A stretch of DNA of 64,000 nucleotides from IMG/VR virus record IMGVR_UViG_3300030390_002309, positions 1-64,000 of that record. One strand, 5' to 3'. Below, one piece after another: positions 20,345 to 30,034 of the stretch. The position numbers and the translations under genes were made by a program. The stretch is from a virus. Each line of letters opens with the position of its first letter. Position 1 is the first letter of the stretch. Under the pieces are notes generated by a model. It was given only the letters and a program-made list of their open reading frames with translations, did no database searches and was not told where the DNA came from.

Positions 20345-23119
20345 TTAAACTCTCGGTACATAATTATCAAAACTACACCCTGGTACATATTGATTTAAAA
20401 TATCTTGAGGACCTTTTGGCCATACCAATCCATATTTCCTTTTCTTCTTCCAGAAGTTACCAGACTTATAAACTCTTTTCCTTAAATACTGAATAGCATC
20501 ATACTGTCCTTTTAACTTCTTACTTAGATAAATATCTATCTCAGCCTTTAATTCAGTTCCTAATGCATACAATCCGGAATTATTTAATTCGTCTACTAAT
20601 GTCTGGAGTGATAATAAATATTCATATATTGATGTAAATTCTTCTACATTAGTAGATTTCATTATTGCATTATCTATTGAATCCATTTGATCATGAAATT
20701 GTGCAATTGCGTCTGCAATAAATGGAATGGCAGTATCTGCAGCATCTGCTGCTTGCTTAAATCCTTCTACATGATCATCTACTTCATTTAATATACAGGC
20801 CTGTAAATACCATTGGTCATCAACAAATCTCCATGGCGGTAAATCATATTCATCAGCCGGAACTTCTCCCATTAATGCATCTGTCAATATTAATGCGCCT
20901 GCTAGTGCTGCAACACCTATTGTAATAGGATTGGTTGCTAATGCACCTAATGTTGCTCCTAGGGTTGGTCCGGCAGCCGCAACTGTTACAGAAGGTAATA
21001 AACTTATTCCAGATGCTATTAAACTTGCTTCAAATGCAGCTACTCCTGCTGCTGCTGCTGCAACCCCAATTTGGCCAGCTAAATAAACTCCAGCTCCGGC
21101 TGCTACTATTGAACCAGCACCTAATCCTGCTTTTGCTCCTCCAGATGCCCATGCCATAAATTTGTCACGCTTAACCGTCTTCATCCATTTATATTTTTCA
21201 ACTAATCTTTTTTCTTGTGACTCACTTAATGAGGCTTTAATACCAACTCTTCTGCTACATACCTTAAACAACTTACCATCACTAGTTTTAGTTTTTATCT
21301 TATCCTTACCAAACCATGTCTTCTTTTTAACATACTTCCATGAACCATTTTTAGATATCATTATTCGATATAAAGGACTTTTAGGACCTAAATTCTTAAC
21401 AACATACTCTCCATAGTCTGCAGGAAGCGCATCAAACTGAGTTTTAATACTTACAATATTAGAAACAATTGATGGCCATAATTCAAAAATTTGTTCTTTA
21501 ACAGCATCTATCTGTTCCTGTTCAAGTGCCTGAGCAATTAAATCTTGATATTGTTTTTGTGGATAATATTTTATAGAACCTGCAGGCTCATAAGGTAATA
21601 GGTATTCAATACCAAATGGATCACCTCCGTTAGAGAAGTTATCTAAATATTCTCTATATTCTGCTTCATCTAATCCACTTCTTCCATCATCGTCAGCTTC
21701 TACAATATGAGGAAATGCATTCCATAATGGCTCAACTTTACGATACATGTCAGAATTTTTAATTGGATCTTGTACGTCATTTGTAAACGGTGTTCCTCCA
21801 TTAGGTTGTACTACTACAACTCCTCCGCCTTCTATTAATATTTGAATATAACCAGTTTCACTATAACGGCCTTGGCCAGGTTCATATTCACTCAAGTCAA
21901 TTTCTTGCATGTATGCATATAACTTCATAGTTCTGCCGGAAGTTACACGCTTCCAGTGACCATTAATCATCATACGTAAATTTAAAACAGCATCATCTGA
22001 TGCAATTGACGTGCCCATGCCTACCTCTTTGCCGACATAATCAGGAGAAGGCCAATCTGCAATAATCATCTTGCCTTCATGAATCTCTCTTAATCTTTCA
22101 CGATGTGTTTGTTTTTGAAATACTCGATCAAAATATTTATCTTCCGGATCTTCAATTACATATCTATCGGCTGGTAACTCGTTGCCATCTTCATCAACTG
22201 GATTACGGCCGTTAACAGCACGCATATTTTCAGGCTTGATATAATCTCCCGGATCTCTTACGAAAGGTTCCTTAGGTCTATATCCACTTCTAAATCTAAT
22301 AGATTGAGACCAATCACTATCACGTGTTGGCATTGATCGTGCACGAAACTCTTCTAATGCACTAACATCTCCGTCATCGTCGTCATCTAAATCCGCACCA
22401 TCATAATCTACCTCATCACTTGTCTCACCATCTAATAATAAATCAAACTTTTTAATTTGTTCGGAAGTTGCTTCTTGAATTATATCATAATTTGCACCAC
22501 GTTCAACTAACATTACTTCTAATGTTTTATATGTTGGTATAGGATATGCAGTGCCATTAAGAATAAAGAATACACAAAATGGGTTAAACTCATCATCTTC
22601 ATCATCGGATATATTTTGAGGACCTCTATTAATATATGCATCATGTATGTCTCCTAAATCAACATCTTGATTAACTAAAAACAATCCCGTCTCTTTAACT
22701 TCTGCTACCACTTCTATATCTTCTTCTTCAGAATCTTCAAAATATTCCCATTCTTCATCAATCAAGTCGTCTAATATATCTTCATCTACAGTAGGATATG
22801 ACTTCAATAAAGAATATTTTGCAAACTCATCTTTTTCAGTCGTTACATCTAATACATTTTTTCCGTTACGAATTGCTGGGTTACCTATTTTAGCTGACGT
22901 CGGCGCCTTTCCGTCTTTAAAAGCTTCAAACGCTTGTATATCTTTTGATGGAGGTCTTAATCTATCAACCGAATATAATATATCATCTGGATATTCATCT
23001 TTCATAATATCTAAGAGCATCTCATTCAAGTCTGGCTGAATACTCTCTTCTTTTGAAGATGCGGCAGTATATCTGTTATTCGCAATCTTTTCATTAGATT
23101 TATCTTTTTCACTTGCCAT
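20345..23119 (-). CDS. Large virion-associated protein with Gly/Ala-rich hydrophobic segment
   Basis: This 924-residue protein has a very acidic N-terminal third (runs such as DDEDDEF and DLDDDDDGD near residues 170-250). The middle is basic and Trp-rich (GSWKYVKKKTWFGKDK). A Gly/Ala-rich hydrophobic stretch covers roughly residues 655-750 (GSIVAAGAGVYLAGQIGVAA). Such a stretch could insert into a membrane, as in proteins released from the virion during infection, or pack within a tail. The C-terminus is coiled and ends KGPQDILNQYVPGCSFD. It lies between baseplate genes with 2-4 nt gaps. No family is recognised with confidence, and tape measure is unlikely given the lack of long uninterrupted coiled coil. 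Confidence 0.55.
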   Translation of the reverse strand: MASEKDKSNEKIANNRYTAASSKEESIQPDLNEMLLDIMKDEYPDDILYSVDRLRPPSKDIQAFEAFKDGKAPTSAKIGNPAIRNGKNVLDVTTEKDEFAKYSLLKSYPTVDEDILDDLIDEEWEYFEDSEEEDIEVVAEVKETGLFLVNQDVDLGDIHDAYINRGPQNISDDEDDEFNPFCVFFILNGTAYPIPTYKTLEVMLVERGANYDIIQEATSEQIKKFDLLLDGETSDEVDYDGADLDDDDDGDVSALEEFRARSMPTRDSDWSQSIRFRSGYRPKEPFVRDPGDYIKPENMRAVNGRNPVDEDGNELPADRYVIEDPEDKYFDRVFQKQTHRERLREIHEGKMIIADWPSPDYVGKEVGMGTSIASDDAVLNLRMMINGHWKRVTSGRTMKLYAYMQEIDLSEYEPGQGRYSETGYIQILIEGGGVVVVQPNGGTPFTNDVQDPIKNSDMYRKVEPLWNAFPHIVEADDDGRSGLDEAEYREYLDNFSNGGDPFGIEYLLPYEPAGSIKYYPQKQYQDLIAQALEQEQIDAVKEQIFELWPSIVSNIVSIKTQFDALPADYGEYVVKNLGPKSPLYRIMISKNGSWKYVKKKTWFGKDKIKTKTSDGKLFKVCSRRVGIKASLSESQEKRLVEKYKWMKTVKRDKFMAWASGGAKAGLGAGSIVAAGAGVYLAGQIGVAAAAAGVAAFEASLIASGISLLPSVTVAAAGPTLGATLGALATNPITIGVAALAGALILTDALMGEVPADEYDLPPWRFVDDQWYLQACILNEVDDHVEGFKQAADAADTAIPFIADAIAQFHDQMDSIDNAIMKSTNVEEFTSIYEYLLSLQTLVDELNNSGLYALGTELKAEIDIYLSKKLKGQYDAIQYLRKRVYKSGNFWKKKRKYGLVWPKGPQDILNQYVPGCSFDNYVPRV

Positions 23120-23120
23120 A

Positions 23121-24278
23121 TTAGTTCACTACCTTAAAGTAAAAGTCATCAAATGTTTGTACATCATATGCCCTTCTACATGTTAACTTTATTTTATAAT
23201 ACCTTTCCGGCATAAATGAATCCATTCTTAAATTAAAGAAATTTCCATCACCGTCATTACTTATTTTTGTTGTACTATTTGAAAATATTTTTTCATCTTT
23301 TATAATAACATCATTTGTTACTGAATCAATTATTTCATATGAACTTGATATAGGCAGGATATCTTCTGTTATAAAAAATGATGATGTTGCATATGACTTA
23401 ACAGGAAATTCAGGACGAACTCCTAATCTAAATCGAGCTTCTTCTGTTGTTCTATATTCTGATTTGATATTTTTAATATAAGGAATATATGTGTTAGCTA
23501 AAATTCCTGTAGTCGATGTTATACTCTGATCATCCCAGCATACTTCTAATTTTGGAACAAATATTGTATGAGACTCTCTACCAAAAAACTTTATAGACCC
23601 GCCTAAATCTCCGTTTATTTCATCGGAATAAGGTCTTTTAATAATGAAACCATTGTTAGATATATTAGAATTTACCCATTGCTTCACTACGTCAGTAACA
23701 TCTATTCTAATATCAGGTGATTGGTTTTGGAATGATTGAGAAGCCTCATACCCTGATCCTGTAATCCATGTTCCTCCTCCTAATTCGTTACTTGTGCCTG
23801 CTGAAGTATTTTCACTATGTGCATCACTAACGTTCCAAGCTATACCACTTTGTGCAACAGCATCACCAGATCTATTAAACCAAGATGCGCCAACTTTTGT
23901 TGGAGGAGTATCACTATCATATCCAGCACCATTATCCCATGACTCTGATATAGGATATGCTTTAATTGTATAGGATTGTAATAAATCGGACGCATCCGAA
24001 GCATGTAAATTTAAGAATACAGAGCCTGATGATATATGACCTGTATCCAATGATGGTATTTTACCGTCAGTAATTGATTGTCCTAAACTAGTTATTTCAG
24101 TACCAAAATCAAGTAAAATTCTACTATTATATGTATTAGCATCTATTAAGCCAGTCTTACTATTTACCGACCCAGATGTTATTTTTTCTAGCTCTAATAT
24201 TTCATCAATACCTGTATTACGTTCTGGGTATTGTTCGTATATTGTAGTATCTCTTTCTGCGTAATATATTCTATTCAT
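23121..24278 (-). CDS. Tail structural protein with DNRLRE-like carbohydrate-binding domain
   Basis: This is a 385-residue beta-rich protein. The opening (YYAERDTTIYEQYPERNTGI) with following SRILLDFG, SVFLNLHASDA and VTDVVKQWVN matches the pattern of DNRLRE-type carbohydrate-binding modules: T-I-YE, N-G-A, RSLLRFD, L-L-. These are commonly found on secreted and virion proteins. The C-terminal ~130 residues form a second beta domain ending YDVQTFDDFYFKVVN. The gene is 9 nt from gp6, which suggests a baseplate-attached protein. The domain call is by motif resemblance. Confidence 0.6.
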   Translation of the reverse strand: MNRIYYAERDTTIYEQYPERNTGIDEILELEKITSGSVNSKTGLIDANTYNSRILLDFGTEITSLGQSITDGKIPSLDTGHISSGSVFLNLHASDASDLLQSYTIKAYPISESWDNGAGYDSDTPPTKVGASWFNRSGDAVAQSGIAWNVSDAHSENTSAGTSNELGGGTWITGSGYEASQSFQNQSPDIRIDVTDVVKQWVNSNISNNGFIIKRPYSDEINGDLGGSIKFFGRESHTIFVPKLEVCWDDQSITSTTGILANTYIPYIKNIKSEYRTTEEARFRLGVRPEFPVKSYATSSFFITEDILPISSSYEIIDSVTNDVIIKDEKIFSNSTTKISNDGDGNFFNLRMDSFMPERYYKIKLTCRRAYDVQTFDDFYFKVVN

Positions 24279-24287
24279 AATTTATCC

Positions 24288-26147
24288 CTATGGCTTAACC
24301 ACTTTTCCTTTAATATCTGCATTAGGATATTTTATTTCAAATATACTAGGATCTAATGACGGATATAAAATATTATTTTTTATTGCACTATTAATATCAT
24401 ATTGATTTCCGGAATAACCTTTACTTGTAGAATGAAGATTTATAAACTCAAAAAGCGGAACACTTTGTACCCCATCTAACCCATCTAAGTCAGAGATGAT
24501 AGATGAAATATTTAATGGACCGTTGATTTGCATTCTATCATTTGATAATAATGTTTTTAGTCTATCAATACACTTCAACACAACCTCATTAGAATTAATA
24601 TTAGGACTAGGAATTACTTCAAAGTTAACACCTAAGTTAATAATAAATGCTGTTTTAATATTAAGTGCATCTGTTAACATTCTATATTGTGATAAATAAG
24701 TTCTTAAATTTTCTAATAACGCCTGATTACCATCTGTAAAATTATTATTTGCATCTTGTGCTAAAATATATAAATTTAACGCATATGGATTTGATATAGT
24801 TTCTGCAGGATATGTTTTATCTGCCGTATTAATCTGTGTATCGCCTATCACATATGCCTTTCCTACAGTACCAAATCTAGATGGCATAGAATATACTCTT
24901 GAAATATAATCTTCTCTTGTAATTGCTCTATTTTGTGCTGCAAACGCTGCCATTGCATTTTGTCGAATTGAATCTAAGTCTTGTCTAGATCTAGCTCCAA
25001 CTGCAGGTTCATTATTTATAACTGCTAAAGATGCCTTAGTTGCTGTTAAATCTACTAATCCTGTTTCGTTTAAATACGCTGCACTATTTACATTTATAAT
25101 AGAACTGATGCCTACATTTTCTTCTAATTTTCCACCATATGAATATCTAATAGTCAATATTGTATTTGATGGAGCAATGCCATATGTACTAGTATATAAA
25201 AAGTTTGTAGGATCAATATTTGATGTTGTAGTACGTCTTAGATATTCTAAACCATGTCCTACATTTTTAGGATTAGGTATAATCTCTTCATCTGCATCAG
25301 AAGACACTCCTGATCCAAATAATAACTCAACACGATTATCATCACGCAATCTAGATACAAATCTTCTAGCTGTTTTTCGTAATTTTAATATATATGGAAC
25401 TGTTGATCTATATTGTGATAGATCAGGATCATTAAATGGTATATTAGCAATATCTTCAAAAATTGTATCTTGTGCTAAATAATCTGTTTCATGCCACTTG
25501 TTACCAGCACTATCAGTACAACTAATAACATCTATCAAGTTTGTATCTGGCAAGACAATTTTATCATATGGCTTAGGATCTGAAAAGCTAAATGTTGTTG
25601 ATTTGATAGTTCCAGAAATAACTTTAACTTGTTTTTTCAATAAATAACGAACAACATTACCTGCACCATCTATCTCATATACTGATATATCTGGGCTTTG
25701 TGAAAAATCTATAGATTCTTCTGTATGAAATATAATACCCGTATCTGTTGATACTTCCATTCCGCTTGCAATCGTCAATGCATATGCCATATCAGGTGCA
25801 GCCGATGTACCTGTACCAATTGCTGGCACTAGATGAAATACATCTAATGTACATGTTGCTGGAGCATTTAATCTTGGCTTATAACCAAATAATTGTGATA
25901 ACATCAATACATTAGATGATTCTTCTGCTGTCGATAACAAAGATTCTTTAAAAGAATTATCGGTATAGTATGATAATACATCTCCTACGTAAGAAGACAT
26001 TTCCATAAACATCATACCAGGTGATGATTCATTAAAATCTTGATATGTATCTGGAAAATAATTCTTTGCAAAGTTTATTAAATTTTGTCTAAACTGAGCA
26101 AAATCTTTATTTAAGTATTTTACATCTTTCTTAATTAAGTCTGCCAT
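24288..26147 (-). CDS. 6: Baseplate wedge protein gp6-like
   Basis: This 619-residue protein strongly resembles T4 gp6 and baseplate J relatives. The N-terminal region (NLINFAKNYFPDTYQDFNES, then PGMMFMEMSSYVGDVLSYYT) is the hallmark of the family. The length is close to T4 gp6 (660 residues). In the virion, gp6 dimers form the continuous ring that links baseplate wedges and drives the sheath-contraction switch. The adjacent upstream gene is gp25, its binding partner in the wedge core, so the gene order supports the call. The core ends with SIFEIKYPNADIKGK. Confidence 0.9.
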   Translation of the reverse strand: MADLIKKDVKYLNKDFAQFRQNLINFAKNYFPDTYQDFNESSPGMMFMEMSSYVGDVLSYYTDNSFKESLLSTAEESSNVLMLSQLFGYKPRLNAPATCTLDVFHLVPAIGTGTSAAPDMAYALTIASGMEVSTDTGIIFHTEESIDFSQSPDISVYEIDGAGNVVRYLLKKQVKVISGTIKSTTFSFSDPKPYDKIVLPDTNLIDVISCTDSAGNKWHETDYLAQDTIFEDIANIPFNDPDLSQYRSTVPYILKLRKTARRFVSRLRDDNRVELLFGSGVSSDADEEIIPNPKNVGHGLEYLRRTTTSNIDPTNFLYTSTYGIAPSNTILTIRYSYGGKLEENVGISSIINVNSAAYLNETGLVDLTATKASLAVINNEPAVGARSRQDLDSIRQNAMAAFAAQNRAITREDYISRVYSMPSRFGTVGKAYVIGDTQINTADKTYPAETISNPYALNLYILAQDANNNFTDGNQALLENLRTYLSQYRMLTDALNIKTAFIINLGVNFEVIPSPNINSNEVVLKCIDRLKTLLSNDRMQINGPLNISSIISDLDGLDGVQSVPLFEFINLHSTSKGYSGNQYDINSAIKNNILYPSLDPSIFEIKYPNADIKGKVVKP

Positions 26148-26172
26148 ATCTTTAACCTATCTCTTTAGTTCT

Positions 26173-26736
26173 TTAATAAGACCCTCCCAGGCCTGTGTTA
26201 AAAGCTGTATCACTTCCGAATGTCCCAACTTGTTCTAATCTATCGCCTTGTTCTACAGATTCAATTTGAAGTGCATTTTCATTTGCTAACACATTAATAA
26301 CAACATTTGCTCCTATAGTATCAATTCTAAAAGTTAACTTGATTCCTATTGTATGCATATCATCGGATGATTTTAGAACAACTTCTTTTAATTGCACATA
26401 TGGTAACCAATATTGAACGTCTTGTTCAATAGTCTCTTGTAATAAACTTTTCATATCATCTGTATTGTTTTCAAATAATATTGATTGTATATTAGTACCA
26501 AAATTTGGTTGCATATATCGTTCGCCTTTTGCAGTTAGAATAAGATTTTTAAGATTTGATACAACAGCTTCTTGAGTAGAATAAGATGATTCAAATACAC
26601 CTTTACCAGAATGATTAGTACTATTATACGCGGCCGATACTGACTTACCTTTTGCATCTTTATTAAAAGGTAGTAATATGCCTAATGCACTATCACTATC
26701 TTCAATTGGCTTATATTGGTATATCGGACGTGCCAT
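26173..26736 (-). CDS. 25: Baseplate wedge protein gp25-like
   Basis: This 187-residue protein has a gp25/GPW-type core. Residues 50-130 show the order seen in the family: AVVSNLKNLILTAKGERYMQ, then PNFGTNIQSILFENN and IEQDVQYWLPYVQLKEVVL. In T4, gp25 sits in the wedge core with gp6 and gp53 and starts sheath polymerisation. The protein is longer than T4 gp25 (132 residues) because of N- and C-terminal extensions. It is separated by 25 nt from gp6. Confidence 0.9.
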   Translation of the reverse strand: MARPIYQYKPIEDSDSALGILLPFNKDAKGKSVSAAYNSTNHSGKGVFESSYSTQEAVVSNLKNLILTAKGERYMQPNFGTNIQSILFENNTDDMKSLLQETIEQDVQYWLPYVQLKEVVLKSSDDMHTIGIKLTFRIDTIGANVVINVLANENALQIESVEQGDRLEQVGTFGSDTAFNTGLGGSY

Positions 26737-26739
26737 TTA

Positions 26740-27177
26740 TTATATTCCTTTTTTCTTATCTATTGCTTTCATTAAAGCTGAATAATCTTTTGTCATTGCT
26801 GATACTGTAGATGCAACCGCTTCATTACTCATATCAACCGATTCTCCATTAATTCCTTTTGTTGCTAACGGAGTATCAGATGTTTGCATTCCAAATGCCT
26901 CAGCCATATCTGATCTAAAATTTACTGAATTCCATTCTCCTGGCGGTGTTGCTGCCGTTTCATTTAAAATATCATTCAATGCAGTATTTTTTGTATACTG
27001 TTTTTTCATAACTGGTTTTGTTTTTGTGTTAGGGACATCTGCTATCTCTTGAAGATTGGTATTATGTTTATTAATATTCACTTCATTTAAGATAGGCTTT
27101 AGTTCTTTAACAATAACGTTACGAACTTCCTCCCTAATTACCTTACGTAATAACTTTACGAATCCTTGTGCTTTCAT
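26740..27177 (-). CDS. Putative virion protein with charged amphipathic leader
   Basis: This is a 145-residue protein of unknown function. Its N-terminus, KLLRKVIREEVRNVIVKEL followed by KPILNE, is a charged amphipathic helix ending in an L-N-E motif. The same style of leader occurs at the N-termini of several proteins elsewhere in the window. By analogy with T4 capsid-targeting sequences cleaved by the prohead protease after (L/I)-x-E, it may direct the protein into the head. It has an AAGGGA ribosome binding site and a class B box, and lies next to gp25. Confidence 0.5.
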   Translation of the reverse strand: MKAQGFVKLLRKVIREEVRNVIVKELKPILNEVNINKHNTNLQEIADVPNTKTKPVMKKQYTKNTALNDILNETAATPPGEWNSVNFRSDMAEAFGMQTSDTPLATKGINGESVDMSNEAVASTVSAMTKDYSALMKAIDKKKGI

Positions 27178-27193
27178 TGTAATTCCCTTTTTA

Positions 27194-27201
27194 ATAAATA
27201 T
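27194..27201 (-). promoter_or_regulatory. Class B box, gene upstream of gp25
   Basis: ATATTTAT lies 16 nt before the start codon, followed by TAAAAAGGGAATTACA, which includes the ribosome binding site. A small hairpin CCAA-TTG-TTGG lies just upstream. Confidence 0.5.
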
Positions 27202-27220
27202 GGATTAGACCAACAATTGG

Positions 27221-27502
27221 TTATATAACACGGCCTGTTCCAGTCGAACTAGTTGCACCTGCACCTGCACCTCCTTGATTAGTTGCGGTACCTGCAGTTG
27301 CAACCACCGTAGCTACTAATTGACCTGGGTCTGTAACTACTAGTCCCGATTTTATATATTTGTCAATTGCTATCGATAAATCATTTGCAATCCTTTCAAT
27401 TGCTGCATCTTGGTCACCAGTATTCTTTTTCTGTGCTTCAAATGCCATTTTAATATCTTTAAATAATACTATTCTTTTTAATCCTGTTCCTGCTGTACTC
27501 AT
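27221..27502 (-). CDS. Small tail/baseplate-cluster protein, unknown function
   Basis: This is a 93-residue protein. A helical first half (RIVLFKDIKMAFEAQ, AAIERIANDLSIAIDKYIKS) is followed by a Gly/Ala/Thr-rich low-complexity tail. It has a strong AAAGGAGC ribosome binding site. Its position between the OB-fold baseplate protein and gp25 suggests a small virion protein. No family motif is recognised. Confidence 0.5.
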   Translation of the reverse strand: MSTAGTGLKRIVLFKDIKMAFEAQKKNTGDQDAAIERIANDLSIAIDKYIKSGLVVTDPGQLVATVVATAGTATNQGGAGAGATSSTGTGRVI

Positions 27503-27520
27503 AAGCTTGCTCCTTTATTC

Positions 27521-28531
27521 TTATTGTTTCATTTTCTTTAATGCTGTTTGTATTTTTTGTAATTCTGGTAATGCTGAACTAGGTCCTGTTGGGCCGGCAG
27601 GAGTAGAATATGGTTTAGCTCCTTGTGCTTGCTCGACACAAACAGTAATAAATGCTTCCATTTGAGTAAAGAATTCATCCATATCTGTTTGCCATTTAGG
27701 AGTAGCTATTTTAACATCCTTTTTAGATACTAATAATAATTCATCTTTTCGTGCATCAAATACTAATCTGTCAGATCCAATTATTACTTGAGATGTTTTA
27801 TAATCTTTTAAAGTTTTTACATTTTTACCAACTTTCTTTTGAGAAAACTTTAATGTCTCAAAGTATTGAGTAGATGTAAGATATATAAAAGCTGCATCTT
27901 TTTTAGGATCTTCTATTACATAATATTTATCTAAACTACCTCCTTCTGTCGATTGTTTAACTCCGCATGTTAAAGAAACAAACGGGTCGCCAGGCTTTTC
28001 ACCTTTCCAAAAAGGTTTATTTTGATATTTATCTAACTTACCTTGATCATGTGTTGACGAAAATCGTAACAAACTTCCAAATCGATCTGGATAATTTGTA
28101 TCACCTTGAAATGGCTGAATATATACAATATCCTTTTCTGTAAAACTGAGTTGTTCTGGTCTCTTACCTACACCGGTTTTTACAATAGGATCGGTACCTG
28201 TTGCTGGACCAAGTACTGTCGCATCTTGTATAAATGGTAGAAGTGCATTATTAACATTTCCATGAGTATTAAGTATCTGTGTATAATACCATTGATTTTG
28301 ACTACGAACTTCTGACGTACCTGCAGGTATATTAATACAGAATACCTGCTCCCCGTATAATGGTATAGGCATTCTATTAGGATCGGAAGGAAATGCATAT
28401 ACTTCTTCGCCTACAAATCGTACACGAATAGTGCCCGGAGGCATATCATTGCCTTGAAGGTCTTTAGTCTTTTTGAATTGGGTCGGTAACCATGTCTCTA
28501 TTACCTGGCCTACTTCCGATAGTGGTTGCAT
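27521..28531 (-). CDS. OB-fold baseplate hub-like protein (gp5 N-terminal type)
   Basis: This is a 336-residue protein. The N-terminus (VGQVIETWLP, GTIRVRFVGEE, MPIPLYGEQVFCINIPAG) reads as the OB-fold found at the start of T4 gp5 and related tail-hub or spike proteins. It is followed by DRFGSLLRFSSTHDQ, a motif typical of such proteins in marine T4-like phages. There is no lysozyme domain or triple-beta-helix repeat. The start overlaps the upstream gene by 68 nt. A later start at Met30 would avoid this, but the first beta strand (VGQVIETW) would be lost. The likely role is the baseplate hub or inner wedge. Confidence 0.6.
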   Translation of the reverse strand: MQPLSEVGQVIETWLPTQFKKTKDLQGNDMPPGTIRVRFVGEEVYAFPSDPNRMPIPLYGEQVFCINIPAGTSEVRSQNQWYYTQILNTHGNVNNALLPFIQDATVLGPATGTDPIVKTGVGKRPEQLSFTEKDIVYIQPFQGDTNYPDRFGSLLRFSSTHDQGKLDKYQNKPFWKGEKPGDPFVSLTCGVKQSTEGGSLDKYYVIEDPKKDAAFIYLTSTQYFETLKFSQKKVGKNVKTLKDYKTSQVIIGSDRLVFDARKDELLLVSKKDVKIATPKWQTDMDEFFTQMEAFITVCVEQAQGAKPYSTPAGPTGPSSALPELQKIQTALKKMKQ

Positions 28532-28892
28532 CTGGTGCCTCTGTTTGTGGTTTTAACTTTTCAATTTCAGCTTCTGCTTCTTCTAATAAACGTGCTCTTT
28601 CCTCATCTGTTAAGCCGTATTCATTACCTTCATCATCTTTACCAGATGCAGATACTAAACGTTGGCATACAGCTGCTAACTTAACTAATGCATCGTCATT
28701 CTTAACAGAAACTTCTAAATAGTCTTTTATCATAGGAACAATGACAGTTGCATCGCCAGTATTCTTAATCATAGGCTCAAGGCTTTTAATTAATGTATCA
28801 ATTTGTCTAGATTTCTTTTTTGAATTGTGATAAATGTCTTTCATCAAATCAGAAAAATTAGTTCCTTTAAAAAGTTCGAATTCTGTACTCAT
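28464..28892 (-). CDS. Small virion-cluster protein, largely helical
   Basis: This 142-residue protein is helical (LMKDIYHNSKKKSRQIDTL, TDEERARLLEEAEAEIEKL) with a polar C-terminal tail. It has AAAGGGA before the start and a class B box. It overlaps the OB-fold gene by 68 nt, which implies translational coupling. No function can be assigned. Location in the baseplate cluster and a late-type signal suggest a structural or assembly role. Confidence 0.55.
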   Translation of the reverse strand: MSTEFELFKGTNFSDLMKDIYHNSKKKSRQIDTLIKSLEPMIKNTGDATVIVPMIKDYLEVSVKNDDALVKLAAVCQRLVSASGKDDEGNEYGLTDEERARLLEEAEAEIEKLKPQTEAPDATTIGSRPGNRDMVTDPIQKD

Positions 28893-28909
28893 ATTATAGT
28901 CCCTTTATT

Positions 28910-28917
28910 ATAAATAT
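28910..28917 (-). promoter_or_regulatory. Class B box, first gene of the baseplate cluster
   Basis: ATATTTAT lies 17 nt before the start codon. It sits in the centre of an imperfect inverted repeat (AGTCCTTTAT ... ATAAAGGGACT) whose right arm includes the ribosome binding site. The arms could fold over the start region if transcription begins further upstream. Confidence 0.5.
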
Positions 28918-28936
28918 AAAGGACTACTAATTTAGA

Positions 28937-29752
28937 TTAGGATATCTTGTTTGCATTAACAATAAACCCAGATTTAGAATATACACCATACATCTTAGCA
29001 TAATCTCTTTTCATAACATTAATAACTTTGGTAATATTCTGAGTTTTAAGACCTGTTCTTTCTCTTATCAATATATACAATGCCTTTTTATTAAAGTTTT
29101 CTATATTATCACGCATTCTAAATAATTCCAATATTGTATCTGCTACAATAATGTCTCGTTTATTTGAAAAGATATAATTAAGATTTTCATCATACCATTC
29201 ACACCATTGATTGGTAAAATCTCTTAAAGATTCTTGATGTTCATTAAGTGTTATCTCACCTTGAATATTTCTATTTTCATCAACTGCCGTTAAATCCGAA
29301 CGTTGTTTTAGTTTAGCATAATTAGCATTATTTTGAATAATGAGATAATTTTTAGCTACAATAGAAAAATAAGAAAATGCCTTACCCTTTCCTTCTTTAA
29401 ATTTACCTATTTTTTCTGTTAAGAATGCAACTACTTCAGCTTTAATGTCTTCATAAGGAACATCGAAATAACTAAATCTAAATGTATAATATATATTCTC
29501 TACTAACTTGTTAAATGGGTAATTAATATACTCACGAAATACTTTATTTCTTTTTGCAAACGAAGGTTCAAAATTATATGCAATAATTGCTTGGTCTGTT
29601 ATATAAGTAAAATATTGTTTTTTACTAGGCTTTCTCCCTCTACGCTTTTTAGGACCATTTTCCTCGAGGTCTTTCATTTCTGCTGCATGCCATATGTAGA
29701 ACTTATCTACTGCACTTAAATCTTCTCCTTCTACTTTATCAAGTATATCCAT
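28937..29752 (-). CDS. 55: gp55-like late transcription sigma factor
   Basis: This 271-residue protein resembles the divergent sigma-70 family factor of T4-like phages. The segment around residues 75-160 (FNKLVENIYYTFRFSYFDV, EVVAFLTEKIGKFKEGKGKA, FSYFSIVAKNYLIIQNN) corresponds to region 2, which binds RNA polymerase and the -10 element. A basic KKRRGRKPSKK stretch precedes it, and no clear region 4 is seen. It would redirect host RNA polymerase to late virion promoters. Its presence supports reading the class B boxes as late signals. It overlaps the next gene's stop by one base (TAATG), within an operon with an anchored coiled-coil protein and an HD hydrolase. Confidence 0.8.
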   Translation of the reverse strand: MDILDKVEGEDLSAVDKFYIWHAAEMKDLEENGPKKRRGRKPSKKQYFTYITDQAIIAYNFEPSFAKRNKVFREYINYPFNKLVENIYYTFRFSYFDVPYEDIKAEVVAFLTEKIGKFKEGKGKAFSYFSIVAKNYLIIQNNANYAKLKQRSDLTAVDENRNIQGEITLNEHQESLRDFTNQWCEWYDENLNYIFSNKRDIIVADTILELFRMRDNIENFNKKALYILIRERTGLKTQNITKVINVMKRDYAKMYGVYSKSGFIVNANKIS

Positions 29753-30033
29753 TAAAATCCTTTATTTAATTCATCATATATATCACGTAATTCTTTAAAA
29801 GCAAATCCCGTCTCATCATCTGCTTCAAATGACCCTACTCTATCAATTTGTTTTAATTGAGAATTTGATTGTCCTACTCGAGTCTTTAAACTTTGAAAAA
29901 AAGTATAATACTCAGTATTGGAATTTTCTAACTCTTCAATATACTCAGATTGAGATTCTTGTTTACGTAATTGATTGATATTAACACCTATTGATATTGC
30001 TAATAAAATTGATAATATTATAATTGTTGTCAT
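29752..30033 (-). CDS. Single-pass membrane coiled-coil protein
   Basis: This is a 93-residue protein starting MTTIIILSILLAISIGVN, an N-terminal membrane anchor, followed by a coiled coil (QLRKQESQSEYIEELE) and an acidic C-terminus. The start at 30033 is preferred over an upstream in-frame ATG at 30075. It has GGAG at good spacing and avoids running into the HD hydrolase gene, whose stop is 2 nt away. The topology suggests an inner-membrane protein with a soluble coiled tail. A function in lysis or superinfection control is possible but unsupported. Confidence 0.65.
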   Translation of the reverse strand: MTTIIILSILLAISIGVNINQLRKQESQSEYIEELENSNTEYYTFFQSLKTRVGQSNSQLKQIDRVGSFEADDETGFAFKELRDIYDELNKGF

Positions 30034-30034
30034 A

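Noticed and set aside
20345-23119. Tape measure protein
   Set aside because: The protein has a Gly/Ala-rich hydrophobic stretch but no long coiled-coil repeats, and its neighbours are baseplate and not tail-tube genes.
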